Below, one piece after another: positions 1 through 9,045 of a stretch of DNA of 64,000 nucleotides. This DNA is from an uncultured Candidatus Melainabacteria bacterium. Lineage in GTDB: Bacteria > Cyanobacteriota > Vampirovibrionia > Gastranaerophilales > Gastranaerophilaceae. The stretch spans positions 16,025 through 80,024 of the forward strand of contig CAKUUY010000007.1 in the NCBI GenBank assembly GCA_934693235.1, given 5' to 3'. The notes beneath the pieces were generated by a model. That model made no database searches. It was not told where the DNA came from and saw only the letters and a list, made by a program, of their open reading frames with translations. Numbering within the stretch: position 1 is the stretch's first letter; every line of letters starts with the position of its first letter. The translations under genes were made by a program, and so were the position numbers.

Positions 1-1427
1 TTTACAGAGCCACCAGGTTGAATGATTAAACTAATTCTACCCTGGACTGCTGAATAGATACAGTCTTCAGCGTGAATTGTTGAGTCTGATGCCAAAACAG
101 CTTCTTTTGAATTGTCACAAGCATAATTTAGAGCTTGTTCAACGGCTACAATTGAGTTTGTTTGTCCTTGCGCAATTGCTGCAGCTTTAAAATCTCTAGC
201 GATTACGGCACAATTTGATTTAGCAAATTTAGCGACTTTCCAAGCGAAAATTGCATCTTCAATTTGTTCTTTTGTTGGTTTAACTTTTGTTACAACTTTG
301 AATGTATCTTTGTCAAGTTCGCTTAAGTCGCTATCTTGAACAAGTGCTCCAAACGGTGTCATAATGACATCTTCTTCAATAAGTTTTCGATATTCGTGTA
401 ACGGAGTGTTTAGTTTTACTAACTTGATATCCGGATTGTCTTTGAATAATTCTAACGCTGTAGGTGTATAATCAGGTGCAACGATAACTTCTACTGCCAT
501 TGAGTTTAAGTGTTTTGCAACTTCTTCGTCGACAGGTTTTGAAAAGCCTACAGTTCCATAAAAAGAACTTATCGGATCACAGTCGAAAGCTTTTGTGTAA
601 GCATCATAAATTGAACGACCGAGTGCAACTCCACAAGGTTTTGTGTGACGAATTATTGAAACAGCGTTTACATCAAAAAATTCACTTACGATATTTGCGG
701 CTTCTGTAACATTCAAAACATCGTTAAAAGATAATTCTTTACCGTCCAAAACTTCATAATTAGCTATTCTTTCTGTTTTGTAAATTGCACCTTTTTGGTG
801 AGGGTTTTCTCCATATTTAAGATCTTTAAGCTTTTCAAAATTAAGGCTTTTGAAATGTTTTTCTCCTGTTTGTTCTGCGAGTATTGAAGAAACAAGTCTA
901 TCGTAGTTGGCAGTAAGGTTGAAAGCTTTAACTGCAAGTTTTAAACGCCCGAATTCGTTTGCGTTTAGTGCAACATAGTAGTCAACTTTGTCAGTGATAA
1001 CAGTTACATTTCTATAGTTTTTAGAAGCCGCTCTTAACAATGTAATTCCTACAATATCAATGTTTTTTGCAATGTCGTCAATGTTTGAATATTCTTCTTC
1101 TATTTTTTCAAACGGACAAACATTAACAACTACCATGTCAAAAGATTTAATGGCTAATTTTTCAAGTTCGTCAAGTTCCCTGACGTCAGAACTGTTTGCC
1201 AAAATTCCAGCTAAAATTGTTTCGCTAAGAGCTTCAAATTTGTTCATTAACAAACCTGCGGTGTTTGAAAATTCTGATAAATTTATTACTTCAATTTCTG
1301 CACTATGTAAAAGTTCATATGTATCTCCGCCAGCAACTATTTCATAGTCAAATTTTTCTGTTAAATTTCTTGCAAAATCAATTAACCCTACTTTGTCATA
1401 TACGCTTATAAACGCCCTACGTTTCAT
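1..1427 (-). CDS. purH: Bifunctional AICAR formyltransferase / IMP cyclohydrolase, C-terminus cut by window edge
   Basis: The last two steps of de novo purine synthesis in the cytoplasm (formylation of AICAR, then ring closure to IMP). About 475 residues are visible. The N-terminus MKRRAFISVYDKVGL matches the cyclohydrolase start, KYGENPHQ and IRHTKPCGVA match the transformylase domain, and IIQPGGSVK near the edge is the usual near-C-terminal motif, so only a few dozen residues are missing. The ATG at 1427 is preceded by an AAGGGG-type ribosome binding site. IRHTKPCGVA differs slightly from the common KHANPCGVA form. The neighbouring gene is divergent. Confidence 0.95.
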   Translation of the reverse strand, partial: MKRRAFISVYDKVGLIDFARNLTEKFDYEIVAGGDTYELLHSAEIEVINLSEFSNTAGLLMNKFEALSETILAGILANSSDVRELDELEKLAIKSFDMVVVNVCPFEKIEEEYSNIDDIAKNIDIVGITLLRAASKNYRNVTVITDKVDYYVALNANEFGRLKLAVKAFNLTANYDRLVSSILAEQTGEKHFKSLNFEKLKDLKYGENPHQKGAIYKTERIANYEVLDGKELSFNDVLNVTEAANIVSEFFDVNAVSIIRHTKPCGVALGRSIYDAYTKAFDCDPISSFYGTVGFSKPVDEEVAKHLNSMAVEVIVAPDYTPTALELFKDNPDIKLVKLNTPLHEYRKLIEEDVIMTPFGALVQDSDLSELDKDTFKVVTKVKPTKEQIEDAIFAWKVAKFAKSNCAVIARDFKAAAIAQGQTNSIVAVEQALNYACDNSKEAVLASDSTIHAEDCIYSAVQGRISLIIQPGGSV

Positions 1428-1523
1428 ATTTATTCCCCTTAAACTTTTTTGTCTCTATGATTATAACATATTAATTTGAAAAAATCTGTTTTCTTATCAT
1501 TTTGTAACTATTTGCTCTTTTTC

Positions 1524-1552
1524 TTGAAATAATTTTATGAATATATTATAAT
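1524..1552 (+). promoter_or_regulatory. Sigma70-type promoter for the 1575 gene
   Basis: TTGAAA at 1524-1529, a 17-base spacer and a perfect TATAAT at 1547-1552. Transcription would begin near 1559, leaving room for the AGAGG ribosome binding site before the ATG at 1575. Confidence 0.75.
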
Positions 1553-1574
1553 GATCCACGAAAGAGGTTTATTG

Positions 1575-2228
1575 ATGGCAAGTAACAGAATAACAGAAGG
1601 CGTTGGTAAAAAAATTGTTGAAGCCTTGAAACAACAATCAGATATTGAAATTCAAAGTGTAGTAGAAAATCCTGTTCCGCCAGAAGAACAGTCTGCTCCT
1701 GCGAAAAATGAAGTTGAATACAACGAAGAAGAACCAATTTATAATTCCATAGAAGCAGAAAATGATGATACAATAGAGAGAATGGATACGGCTTCGGAAA
1801 CTCCAATGTTTGAAAATACTGCTTCTGGTTTCGCAAATCAACATGTTTCAAGTTTTACTCAACCATCTCCAATTCCTAGTATGATGGAAAGAGATACTTT
1901 TGCTGCTGAGTTGGACGGTTTTGATGTTCCGACTAATATTGCAGTATTGAAACAACTTATTAATCAGTTGCCGGCAGGAGTTTCAAAACAAACAGGTGCA
2001 TTAATTATTAAGCAGACTATGGAAGCTCTTGGAATTTCAATGAAGAGTGTTTTGCAAGAAGCTCAGCAAGTTCAAGAAAGTTTGAATAATTCTGCCAGAG
2101 AGTGTCAGGCATCTATTGCGGAATATAAAAAACAAATTGGTGTTTTGGAAAAACAATCTCAAAAATTCCAAAGACAATATGCCGCGTTGAACGATATTAT
2201 AAGTTTGTTTGTTCAAACAAGTTTGTAA
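1575..2228 (+). CDS. Hypothetical coiled-coil protein upstream of the flagellar cluster
   Basis: 217 residues, family not recognised. I chose the ATG at 1575 because AGAGG lies 7-8 bases upstream and the promoter at 1524-1552 leaves the earlier in-frame codon in the untranslated region. The first 100 residues are acidic and low complexity. A folded segment around residues 115-160 (FDVPTNIAVLKQLINQLPAG) is followed by a C-terminal coiled coil rich in Gln, Glu and Lys up to the stop. No signal peptide or membrane segment. It has its own promoter and terminator, so it is probably not in the fli operon. Function unknown. Confidence 0.8.
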   Translation: MASNRITEGVGKKIVEALKQQSDIEIQSVVENPVPPEEQSAPAKNEVEYNEEEPIYNSIEAENDDTIERMDTASETPMFENTASGFANQHVSSFTQPSPIPSMMERDTFAAELDGFDVPTNIAVLKQLINQLPAGVSKQTGALIIKQTMEALGISMKSVLQEAQQVQESLNNSARECQASIAEYKKQIGVLEKQSQKFQRQYAALNDIISLFVQTSL

Positions 2229-2256
2229 TTTTAAATAAATAATATTTTGTATGAAG

Positions 2257-2283
2257 AGGCTCTTTAAAAAAGGGCCTTTTTTC
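2257..2283 (+). terminator. Intrinsic terminator after the 1575 gene
   Basis: AGGCTCT pairs with AGGGCCT (one G-U pair), followed by six T. It separates the coiled-coil gene from fliE. Confidence 0.65.
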
Positions 2284-2464
2284 ATGTAAAAATTTTTCAT
2301 AAATTTTGATTTTTTACAAAAAATCATTAAATTCATGCAAAAACAGGTAGTAAATTAGATTGAAATTTGTGGTTTTTTCTACTGAATTTGGATGATTTTT
2401 GCCTGTTAGCTATATCAATTTTGAAGATATACATGTATTATGTAGTAAGAAAGGTAGATACACG

Positions 2465-2803
2465 ATGAGCAGTTTTTATCCGCAATATGATTTGGCAGGT
2501 CGAATCCAACATACAAAACTGGACACAGGGTTTTCAGATATGCCATCTGCCAGAATGACAAGGGTTGAAACGACATCTTCTCCGGATTTTAAGCAAGTTA
2601 TGTCGGGGTTGGTTGAAAACTTGAATACAGAGTTGAACGCTCCGGATGATATGTTGAAAGATGTTATGTCGGGTAGCAAAAACGTTGATATTCATGATGT
2701 TATGACAGCTATGGCAAAGTCAGAGATAAGTATTAACGTAGCCACACAACTTACCGGAAAAGTCATTCAAGCGTATGATAAAGTTATGCAAATTCAGGTG
2801 TAG
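2465..2803 (+). CDS. fliE: Flagellar hook-basal body protein FliE
   Basis: 112 residues, normal FliE length. FliE joins the MS ring to the proximal rod in the periplasm. The C-terminus (ATQLTGKVIQAYDKVMQIQV) fits the FliE ending with its conserved A-Y-x-x-[VI]-M-x-[MI]-Q-V. The ATG at 2465 is preferred to the upstream in-frame codon at 2399 because MSSFYPQ follows an AAGAAAGG site and the extra 22 residues do not resemble FliE. It is the first gene of the fliE-fliF-fliG-like-fliH-flhA run, all on the same strand. Confidence 0.85.
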   Translation: MSSFYPQYDLAGRIQHTKLDTGFSDMPSARMTRVETTSSPDFKQVMSGLVENLNTELNAPDDMLKDVMSGSKNVDIHDVMTAMAKSEISINVATQLTGKVIQAYDKVMQIQV

Positions 2804-2885
2804 AATAACGTAAGATTAGGAATAATTAAAAAGACTTGGGAAAAAGCTTGTAAAGTTTGCAAGTACCCACAAAAGAGGGTAAAAG

Positions 2886-4559
2886 ATGGATTTTAAAGAA
2901 CTATTAGAGAATAAACCTTTATTATATGGGATAATTGGCGGTATAGTATTGTTTTTAGCATTGATTGTTACCGTCAGTATTATTGGAGGTTCTAAAAAAT
3001 CTGCAAATGGAGTTGAAATTACCGGTCAACCGTTGCAATCAGATGTTGACTTATTAACAACCGATAATGCAGGTAAGGCTATTGAAATCCAAGCTCTTCT
3101 TGCAAAATATGATATTGTTGTAAGCAGAAAACTTGATGGTACAAAATCTATCCTTTACTTGAAAAAAGGGGATTGTAAAACAGGTAGAAAGGCTTGTTAT
3201 ACAACAGATAGAGACCAAGCGTTAATTCAAATTGTTCAAAGCGGATTGATGGATCAAAATGTTGGCCTTGAAATTTTTGATAAAGGAGATTTTACATCAA
3301 CCAAAGAAGATAAAAAAATCAGATTATCTCGTGCTATTAATGGTGAATTGTCAAGACTAATTCGAAGAATTGATGGAGTTGATAATGCTTCTGTATTTAT
3401 TTCAATTCCGGAACAAACAATGTTTACATCTATGCAAAAGCCCGTTACCGCAACTGTTCAGATTACTTTAGCAAAAGATGCGACAAAGTTGGATCAGTTG
3501 AAAGTTAAAGCAATTACAAATCTGTTGTTGGGTAGTGTAACCGGTTTGACTGCTGAAAATATTGCAATTACAGATACAAACGGAAACACTTATCATAGTA
3601 TTATGGACGCTGAAGATGAAATGTTGCAACGTTTAGAGGAAAATGATAAATATATGACCTCAAAGGTTAATCAGCAGTTGGATAGATTAATCGGTCAAGG
3701 AAATTATGTTGCAACAGTAAGCACATTCTTACGTCAAGCTCCGGTAGAAAAATTTACTATTGATTATGATCCGAATAGAAAAGCCTCTGTAAGTGAACAG
3801 TCTTTTAGAGAAGGATTGGGAGATCAAACCAGTGATTCTAATAAAAACTTGAATGCTGTAAGTGTGTATCTTCCAAATGGTTTGCCAAACGGAACTGCAA
3901 ATTCTAACCAAAACAGAAATTATTCAAGAACTGCAACAGAAACTCAATATGGAGTTACAAAAACTCAAACAAACGAATACATAAAGCCGGGTGTTGTTGA
4001 AGATATTTCAATTGCAGTTACATTGGATAAAAACGCACTTCCGGCAAATACAACATTGGAAGAGTTAAAAGAGTTAATTGCCAAAGCGGCAAGCCCAAAA
4101 GTTAATGCAGATAATGTTTCTATTGCATTTTCAGACTCTACTGATCCTTATTTGGCGGGGGACAAACCGTCAAATCTCCCAAAACCTGATGAAACAGGAA
4201 ATCCTTGGTGGCTTGCAATAGCTTTGAGCGCAATTGGTTTGATAGTAGTATTTAAAGCTATTTCAAACAGAGTTCAACAGGTGCAGGAAGCTAACAGACG
4301 AGAAGTAGAACAACTTAGACAAAAAACAGCTCAACAAGAACAACAATTGTCTGATATTAATCAAAGGGCTACTCAATTGACAGAAAGACAATCAGAATTA
4401 GCTCAAGGACTTGTTGAACAACAACAAAGAGCTTCTATTCCTCAACAACAAAGTCCGGCACAACTGGCTGATACATTATCTAATCTATCCGCTGAATTAG
4501 CAAGTGCAGATGATGAGGATGCTGGAGAAAAAATCAAGAGCTGGATTGAACAAGGGTAA
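2886..4559 (+). CDS. fliF: Flagellar MS-ring protein FliF
   Basis: 557 residues, typical FliF length. It forms the inner-membrane MS ring that houses the export gate. The N-terminal membrane segment is at about residues 15-35 (LLYGIIGGIVLFLALIVTVS). YscJ/FliF-type domains follow (RLSRAINGELSRLIRRIDGV, then SVFISIPE). A low-complexity Asn-rich stretch comes near 300-350, and a second membrane segment at about 440-457 (WWLAIALSAIGLIVVFKAIS). The cytoplasmic tail is Gln-rich coiled coil ending in KIKSWIEQG, where FliG normally docks. Translation starts at the ATG after AAAAGAGGGTAAAAG. Confidence 0.93.
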   Translation: MDFKELLENKPLLYGIIGGIVLFLALIVTVSIIGGSKKSANGVEITGQPLQSDVDLLTTDNAGKAIEIQALLAKYDIVVSRKLDGTKSILYLKKGDCKTGRKACYTTDRDQALIQIVQSGLMDQNVGLEIFDKGDFTSTKEDKKIRLSRAINGELSRLIRRIDGVDNASVFISIPEQTMFTSMQKPVTATVQITLAKDATKLDQLKVKAITNLLLGSVTGLTAENIAITDTNGNTYHSIMDAEDEMLQRLEENDKYMTSKVNQQLDRLIGQGNYVATVSTFLRQAPVEKFTIDYDPNRKASVSEQSFREGLGDQTSDSNKNLNAVSVYLPNGLPNGTANSNQNRNYSRTATETQYGVTKTQTNEYIKPGVVEDISIAVTLDKNALPANTTLEELKELIAKAASPKVNADNVSIAFSDSTDPYLAGDKPSNLPKPDETGNPWWLAIALSAIGLIVVFKAISNRVQQVQEANRREVEQLRQKTAQQEQQLSDINQRATQLTERQSELAQGLVEQQQRASIPQQQSPAQLADTLSNLSAELASADDEDAGEKIKSWIEQG

Positions 4560-4828
4560 ATTAGATGCATAGATGCGAAGATGCAAATCTAGTATCAAGA
4601 ATTAGTTAAAAAAATAGGGCGGGAGTTCTATCTCGTGATAAAGATAGAGGAAAGGAAGGCTTATAAAGCAAAAAAGATGCGAAGAAGACAAATTAATTAG
4701 TGCTTAGAGATGTTTTAAGAAATACCTCGAGTACGTGAGTAATGTAAAGCGTTATTACAGAGCTTGTTAAGATAATTTGAAAATATATAAAGGTGCATCT
4801 TAAATAATTGTAAGCTACGTTAAAAGAA
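4560..4828 (+). other. Gap inside the flagellar operon, no gene recognised
   Basis: 269 bases between fliF and the next gene. I see no coding frame of useful length (a 21-codon GTG-initiated basic ORF near 4634 is unconvincing), no terminator with a T run, and only weak hairpins such as CTATC/GATAG around 4629-4648. It is unusually long for an otherwise tightly packed cluster. Confidence 0.4.
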
Positions 4829-5854
4829 ATGGCAATACAAGGATTTGACTACAAAGGGTTCGCCCAAAATTTAGCACAACAAGCGTTGGAATTAATTCCT
4901 CCTGATTTTAATGACAATCAGAAGAATTATGTTGCAAATACTTTGTTGAATTTTTCTACTGTTGCTGGGCAAGCTCTTTATGATGATGAATCTTTAGGTT
5001 TTAACCTTGATCAGGCTGTAATGATTACGCAAATTATTGCGGAATGGTCTTTTCATAAGTCTGTCGATTTGATTAGATCCGGAATCCCTCAACAGTACTG
5101 GGATCCTATTATGCAAAAAATTGCATATACGATTTTTGAGATTGCTAAAAACTCTTTTCATCAAGGTTTACCACAAGATCAGTGTTTGCAATTGATTGAA
5201 CATCACGTTAAGAAAACCTGGGTTGAGTGTATTGAAGAATTAAAAGATAAAAATTTGATTGATGAAGGATTGAAAGAACAGGCCGAAAATCAGTCGAATA
5301 TTGATGCAATGATGCAACAAGCTCAAGCGGAACAACAAGTTCAAACTCAAATGCAAGAACCGCAAAATGCACAAATTCCTCAAGGAGCCGGACCGAATGC
5401 TCAAAATGGTACAGGTACTCCGTTGCCGCAAGGATTAGGAGCTAATGCGAAAGTTCTTAAACTTGCAACATTGGCGATGCTTTTCCAAAAAATGCGTCAA
5501 GATAGAGTTCAGACAATTTTAAATAAATTTAATCCTGAAGATGCAGGAACCGTTATCAAATTTATGCAAATGCCAGATTTGCAATCAAAAGTTGATCCAT
5601 ATTCTGCAATGAGATGTTTGCAAGAGATAAAAGCAAATCTTCCGGCAGTTGGACAAAATTTGTCACCATCAAAAATTCTTTCAAAAATTCAAAATGTTTC
5701 GCAATATTTAGATAGATCACAACTTGAACAAACATTAAGGCTAGAACGAAATAAGGTAAAACGCTTTGTTTTCAGTGCTTTAGAGGGAGAATATTACGAA
5801 ATTCCGCCGAAAGTTGCAAATATTATTGCCACACACCTAGAAGATAGTGTATAA
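4829..5854 (+). CDS. Flagellar-cluster protein in the fliG position, probable divergent FliG-like C-ring protein
   Basis: 341 residues, soluble, no signal peptide. It sits between fliF and fliH, where fliG is normally found. Residues about 1-150 are helical and unrecognised. A Gln/Asn-rich linker (about 155-205) follows, then a C-terminal region in which QTILNKFNPEDAGTVIKFMQ resembles the FliG middle-domain pattern (PQTIALIL..L.PE.AA.VL). The canonical EHPQ motif is not intact, and no FliG N-terminal domain is obvious. The call rests on position and a weak resemblance. Alternatively it is a lineage-specific flagellar accessory protein. The ribosome binding site is weak (AAAAGAA). Confidence 0.55.
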   Translation: MAIQGFDYKGFAQNLAQQALELIPPDFNDNQKNYVANTLLNFSTVAGQALYDDESLGFNLDQAVMITQIIAEWSFHKSVDLIRSGIPQQYWDPIMQKIAYTIFEIAKNSFHQGLPQDQCLQLIEHHVKKTWVECIEELKDKNLIDEGLKEQAENQSNIDAMMQQAQAEQQVQTQMQEPQNAQIPQGAGPNAQNGTGTPLPQGLGANAKVLKLATLAMLFQKMRQDRVQTILNKFNPEDAGTVIKFMQMPDLQSKVDPYSAMRCLQEIKANLPAVGQNLSPSKILSKIQNVSQYLDRSQLEQTLRLERNKVKRFVFSALEGEYYEIPPKVANIIATHLEDSV

Positions 5855-5865
5855 TATAATTGATC

Positions 5866-6564
5866 ATGATTATAAAAAAGAATGCCGGTAAAAAGGCGGA
5901 GGATATTGTAGAAAAAAAACCGGTTGAAAAACTGCCGGAAGTTAAGGTTGAAGATGATAAGATTGATTTGTTTGACCTTGATAATATAGATTTTAAGCAA
6001 CGTCAAGAACGCAGACGAGGCGATAGAAGAAGAGGTTTTAGGAGAATTGATGACCGAAACCTTATTTCTCGTGCAAGAGAAGAGGCTCAAAATATTCGAG
6101 AAGCAGCTTCCAAAGAAGGATATCAAGAGGGGCTTGAGCATGCAAAAGCAGATATTCAAGAAATAAAGAACGCAATAACGTCTTTTCTTGGCGCAAAACA
6201 AGCAGTTTTTGACTATATTGCTCCAGATATTTTGGAGATAAGTGTTGATATTGCTCAAAAAATTATTAAAAAAGAATTACAACAAGATCCAAATGTGATA
6301 TTGGATAATATTTTAGCTTTGTTAAAAAGTTTGTCTAAAGACGAAACCAAAGTTACGTTAAGAGTAAATCCGACGCAGGTATCTTTGTTGAAATCTGAAA
6401 CTCCAAATTTGTTGAATGAAGCAGGACTAGATGCAAAAATTCTTGTAGTTCCTGATGAAACAATAATGGAGGGAGGTTGTATAGTTACAACCAACAACGG
6501 TGTGATAGATGCAACAATTGAAACTCAATTGGCAGTAATAAGTGAGGCTCTAAGAGAAATTTAA
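5866..6564 (+). CDS. fliH: Flagellar assembly protein FliH
   Basis: 232 residues, in the FliH/V-ATPase subunit E-like family that regulates the export ATPase FliI. An acidic and Lys-rich N-terminus is followed by a striking Arg cluster (RQERRRGDRRRGFRR, about residues 45-60). Then come the helical SRAREEAQNIREAASKEGYQEGLEHAKADI, typical of FliH, and a C-terminal domain (KVTLRVNPTQVSLL, EGGCIVTTNNGVIDATIETQL) that is highly characteristic. ATG 5866 is preferred to the TTG at 5860. It overlaps flhA by one base (TAATG), so the two are probably translationally coupled. No fliI lies in this window. Confidence 0.87.
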   Translation: MIIKKNAGKKAEDIVEKKPVEKLPEVKVEDDKIDLFDLDNIDFKQRQERRRGDRRRGFRRIDDRNLISRAREEAQNIREAASKEGYQEGLEHAKADIQEIKNAITSFLGAKQAVFDYIAPDILEISVDIAQKIIKKELQQDPNVILDNILALLKSLSKDETKVTLRVNPTQVSLLKSETPNLLNEAGLDAKILVVPDETIMEGGCIVTTNNGVIDATIETQLAVISEALREI

Positions 6565-8672
6565 TGGCACAAGAACAAGCCCAACAACAAGGGGGCGGAG
6601 GAACAAATTTAAGTGAAATTTTTATGGCAATATTTGTATTATTGCTTATTGTTCTTTTGCTGTGCGAACTGCCAAACTGGATTATTAATATTTGTATTTG
6701 TTTGAATATTACACTCGGAGTTGTACTGCTGATGATTTCTTTGTACGTAAAGAAAACTTTGGAATTGGCGTCATTCCCGTCAATTATTCTTATCGGTACA
6801 ATGTTTAGACTTGTGCTTTCAATTGCTTCTACCAGATTGATTTTGTCAAAAGGAGAAGCAGGTGAAGTTATTCATGCATTCGGAACATTTGTAACCGGTG
6901 GCAATATGATTGTTGGTGGTGTAATCTTCTTGATTATCACAGTTGTCCAATTCATGGTAATTACAAAAGGTGCAGAACGTATCGCAGAAGTTGCTGCCAG
7001 ATTTGCCTTAGATGCGATGCCCGGTAAACAAATGACAATTGATGCGGATTTTAACGCCGGTTTGATTTCTCCTGAAGAAGCAACAAAGAAACGTGAAGAC
7101 TTACAAAGAGAATCTAACCTTTTTGGTAGCATGGATGGTGCTATGAAGTTCGTAAAAGGGGATACGATTGCTGGTATTATTATCGTTTTGATTAATATTA
7201 TTGGTGGGTTGTGTATCGGATGTATTATGAACCAAATGCCGGTTGCAGATGCAGTTTCTAAATATACAATTTTAACAATTGGTGATGGTTTGGCATCTCA
7301 GTTACCATCTCTTTTGATGTCAATTGCAGCCGGTGTATTTATGACTCGTTCTTCTGCTGCTAACTCATTAGGTACAGATGTTACATCTCAAATTGTAAGT
7401 AAACCGAATGCTTTGTTCTTGGCTGCAAGTTTCTTGGTACTGTTGGCTTTAACCGGACACTGGACTGGGTTGCCTTGGTTGCCGTTTACGTTGTTTGCGG
7501 TTGGTTTGTTCGTTGCAGGCTTCTCTACATTGATTAATGCAGATGTTCAATCTCAATTGGGGCAATTAGAAAATGTTCGTCAGAATATGCAAGATTTGGT
7601 TAATCCTAACAGAATGTATGAGCGTTTAGGGGTTGATGTTTTGAGTTTACAAGTTGGTTCCAATTTGCTTGTAATCGCCGATCCTGACCAAGAGGGACAA
7701 TTGCTTGCGAAAATCGCTGCTTTACGTCAGAGAGTTACTGATGAATTAGGTTATATTCTGCCAAATATAAGAATTATGGATTCATCAGCACTTGATGCTA
7801 ATGAATACATGATTTCAATTCGTGGAAATACTGTTGCAACAGGATATGTCTATCCAGGAAAGTTGATGGTAATTGCGGATCAGTGGGATGCTATGAAAAA
7901 AGATGTTCCGCAAGATGCGATTATTGGTATTGATCCTACATACCAAACTCAGGCATATTGGATTTCTCCTGAAGATGCTAAGACTGCACGTTCGGTTACG
8001 GCGGTTGATGCTACGGATGTTATTGTTACACACTTGCAAGAATGTGTAAGAAAACATGTTGATGAGGTTATGACCAAAACAGATGTTCTTAAACTTATGG
8101 AACTTGTTAGATCTCAAGACCCTACACTTGTTAATGACCTTGTTCCGACAATTATTTCTACAAGTGACTTGAGAAAAATCTTTGTTAATCTTATTCGAGA
8201 AAAAGTTTCTATCAAAGATATTATCTTTGTATTTGAAAGACTTTGTGATTATGCAAGATTTTCGAAAGAACCGGATATTTTGTCAGAACGTTTGAGAGCA
8301 GCTTTAGGACGTCAAATTTGCTTGTCAAATGTTGGTGATGATAAAGTATTGTATGCATTAACCCTTTCTCCAGAGTGGGAAAAAATTCTTGACGACAGTT
8401 GTCAAAGAACCGAGCTTGGCACAATGTTTTTGCTTAATCCGATGCAAGTTCAAGAGTTGATTGAGACAACGGCAACGACTTTGATGAGGGCGCATCAGGC
8501 ATGTGGTCAGCAACCAGTAATTCTGTGCTCGCCAAGAATTAGATTGCCGCTATACCAATTATTGGAACGTCACATTCCGACAATTGTTGTAATTTCGTAT
8601 TCAGAATTGATTACAGATATCAAGGTTGAAGCAATTGATACAATTGGCGAATCGTATCAGATGGAACAATAA
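6564..8672 (+). CDS. flhA: Flagellar export gate protein FlhA
   Basis: 702 residues, standard FlhA length. FlhA is an inner-membrane component of the flagellar type III export gate. A Gln/Gly-rich start is followed by several membrane helices. The FHIPEP-family cytoplasmic loop ITKGAERIAEVAARFALDAM and PGKQMTIDADFNAGLI is intact (about residues 130-170). The second half is the soluble docking domain, ending near CSPRIRLPLYQLLER and VVISYSEL, both typical. Start codon overlaps the fliH stop. Confidence 0.97.
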   Translation: MAQEQAQQQGGGGTNLSEIFMAIFVLLLIVLLLCELPNWIINICICLNITLGVVLLMISLYVKKTLELASFPSIILIGTMFRLVLSIASTRLILSKGEAGEVIHAFGTFVTGGNMIVGGVIFLIITVVQFMVITKGAERIAEVAARFALDAMPGKQMTIDADFNAGLISPEEATKKREDLQRESNLFGSMDGAMKFVKGDTIAGIIIVLINIIGGLCIGCIMNQMPVADAVSKYTILTIGDGLASQLPSLLMSIAAGVFMTRSSAANSLGTDVTSQIVSKPNALFLAASFLVLLALTGHWTGLPWLPFTLFAVGLFVAGFSTLINADVQSQLGQLENVRQNMQDLVNPNRMYERLGVDVLSLQVGSNLLVIADPDQEGQLLAKIAALRQRVTDELGYILPNIRIMDSSALDANEYMISIRGNTVATGYVYPGKLMVIADQWDAMKKDVPQDAIIGIDPTYQTQAYWISPEDAKTARSVTAVDATDVIVTHLQECVRKHVDEVMTKTDVLKLMELVRSQDPTLVNDLVPTIISTSDLRKIFVNLIREKVSIKDIIFVFERLCDYARFSKEPDILSERLRAALGRQICLSNVGDDKVLYALTLSPEWEKILDDSCQRTELGTMFLLNPMQVQELIETTATTLMRAHQACGQQPVILCSPRIRLPLYQLLERHIPTIVVISYSELITDIKVEAIDTIGESYQMEQ

Positions 8673-8777
8673 GCTTCTATGTGAGTAGTGAATGGTGAAT
8701 GATTTGATACGTAAAATTAAGATTTGTCATTGCACTCTTAGTTGCGTAAGCCGTACTAAAAGGTAATAAGATTTTTT

Positions 8778-8984
8778 ATGAAAAAACTAATTCTATTTTT
8801 AATTTCAATATACCAAAATATTTCTCGTCATACCCCTCCGGTATGTCGATTTTATCCGACTTGTTCAGAATATACTCGTCAAGCAATTGAAAAATATGGA
8901 GTTTTAAAAGGTGGTTGGCTTGGGTTAAAACGAATTTGTAAATGTCATCCTTGGCACGATGGTGGAAACGATCCTGTGCCATAA
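8778..8984 (+). CDS. yidD: YidD-type membrane protein insertion efficiency factor
   Basis: 68 residues, close to the family norm. YidD is a small inner-membrane-associated protein that aids insertion by YidC. The signature [19 protein letters not shown] is present, as is the later [16 protein letters not shown]. The N-terminus [18 protein letters not shown] is the usual amphipathic helix. It stands alone here, without rnpA or yidC next to it. Confidence 0.93.
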   Translation: MKKLILFLISIYQNISRHTPPVCRFYPTCSEYTRQAIEKYGVLKGGWLGLKRICKCHPWHDGGNDPVP

Positions 8985-9045
8985 AAAGTAAAAAGCTATA
9001 CGTGAGAAGTGAAAAGACCATTTTACTTTAGTAACTGAGTTTACT

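Noticed and set aside
4634..4699. 21-codon basic ORF with GTG start in the fliF gap
   Set aside because: Too short and without a convincing ribosome binding site; fliJ-like identity could not be supported.
8776..9021. 81-codon minus-strand frame over yidD
   Set aside because: It mirrors yidD, whose protein motifs are unambiguous.
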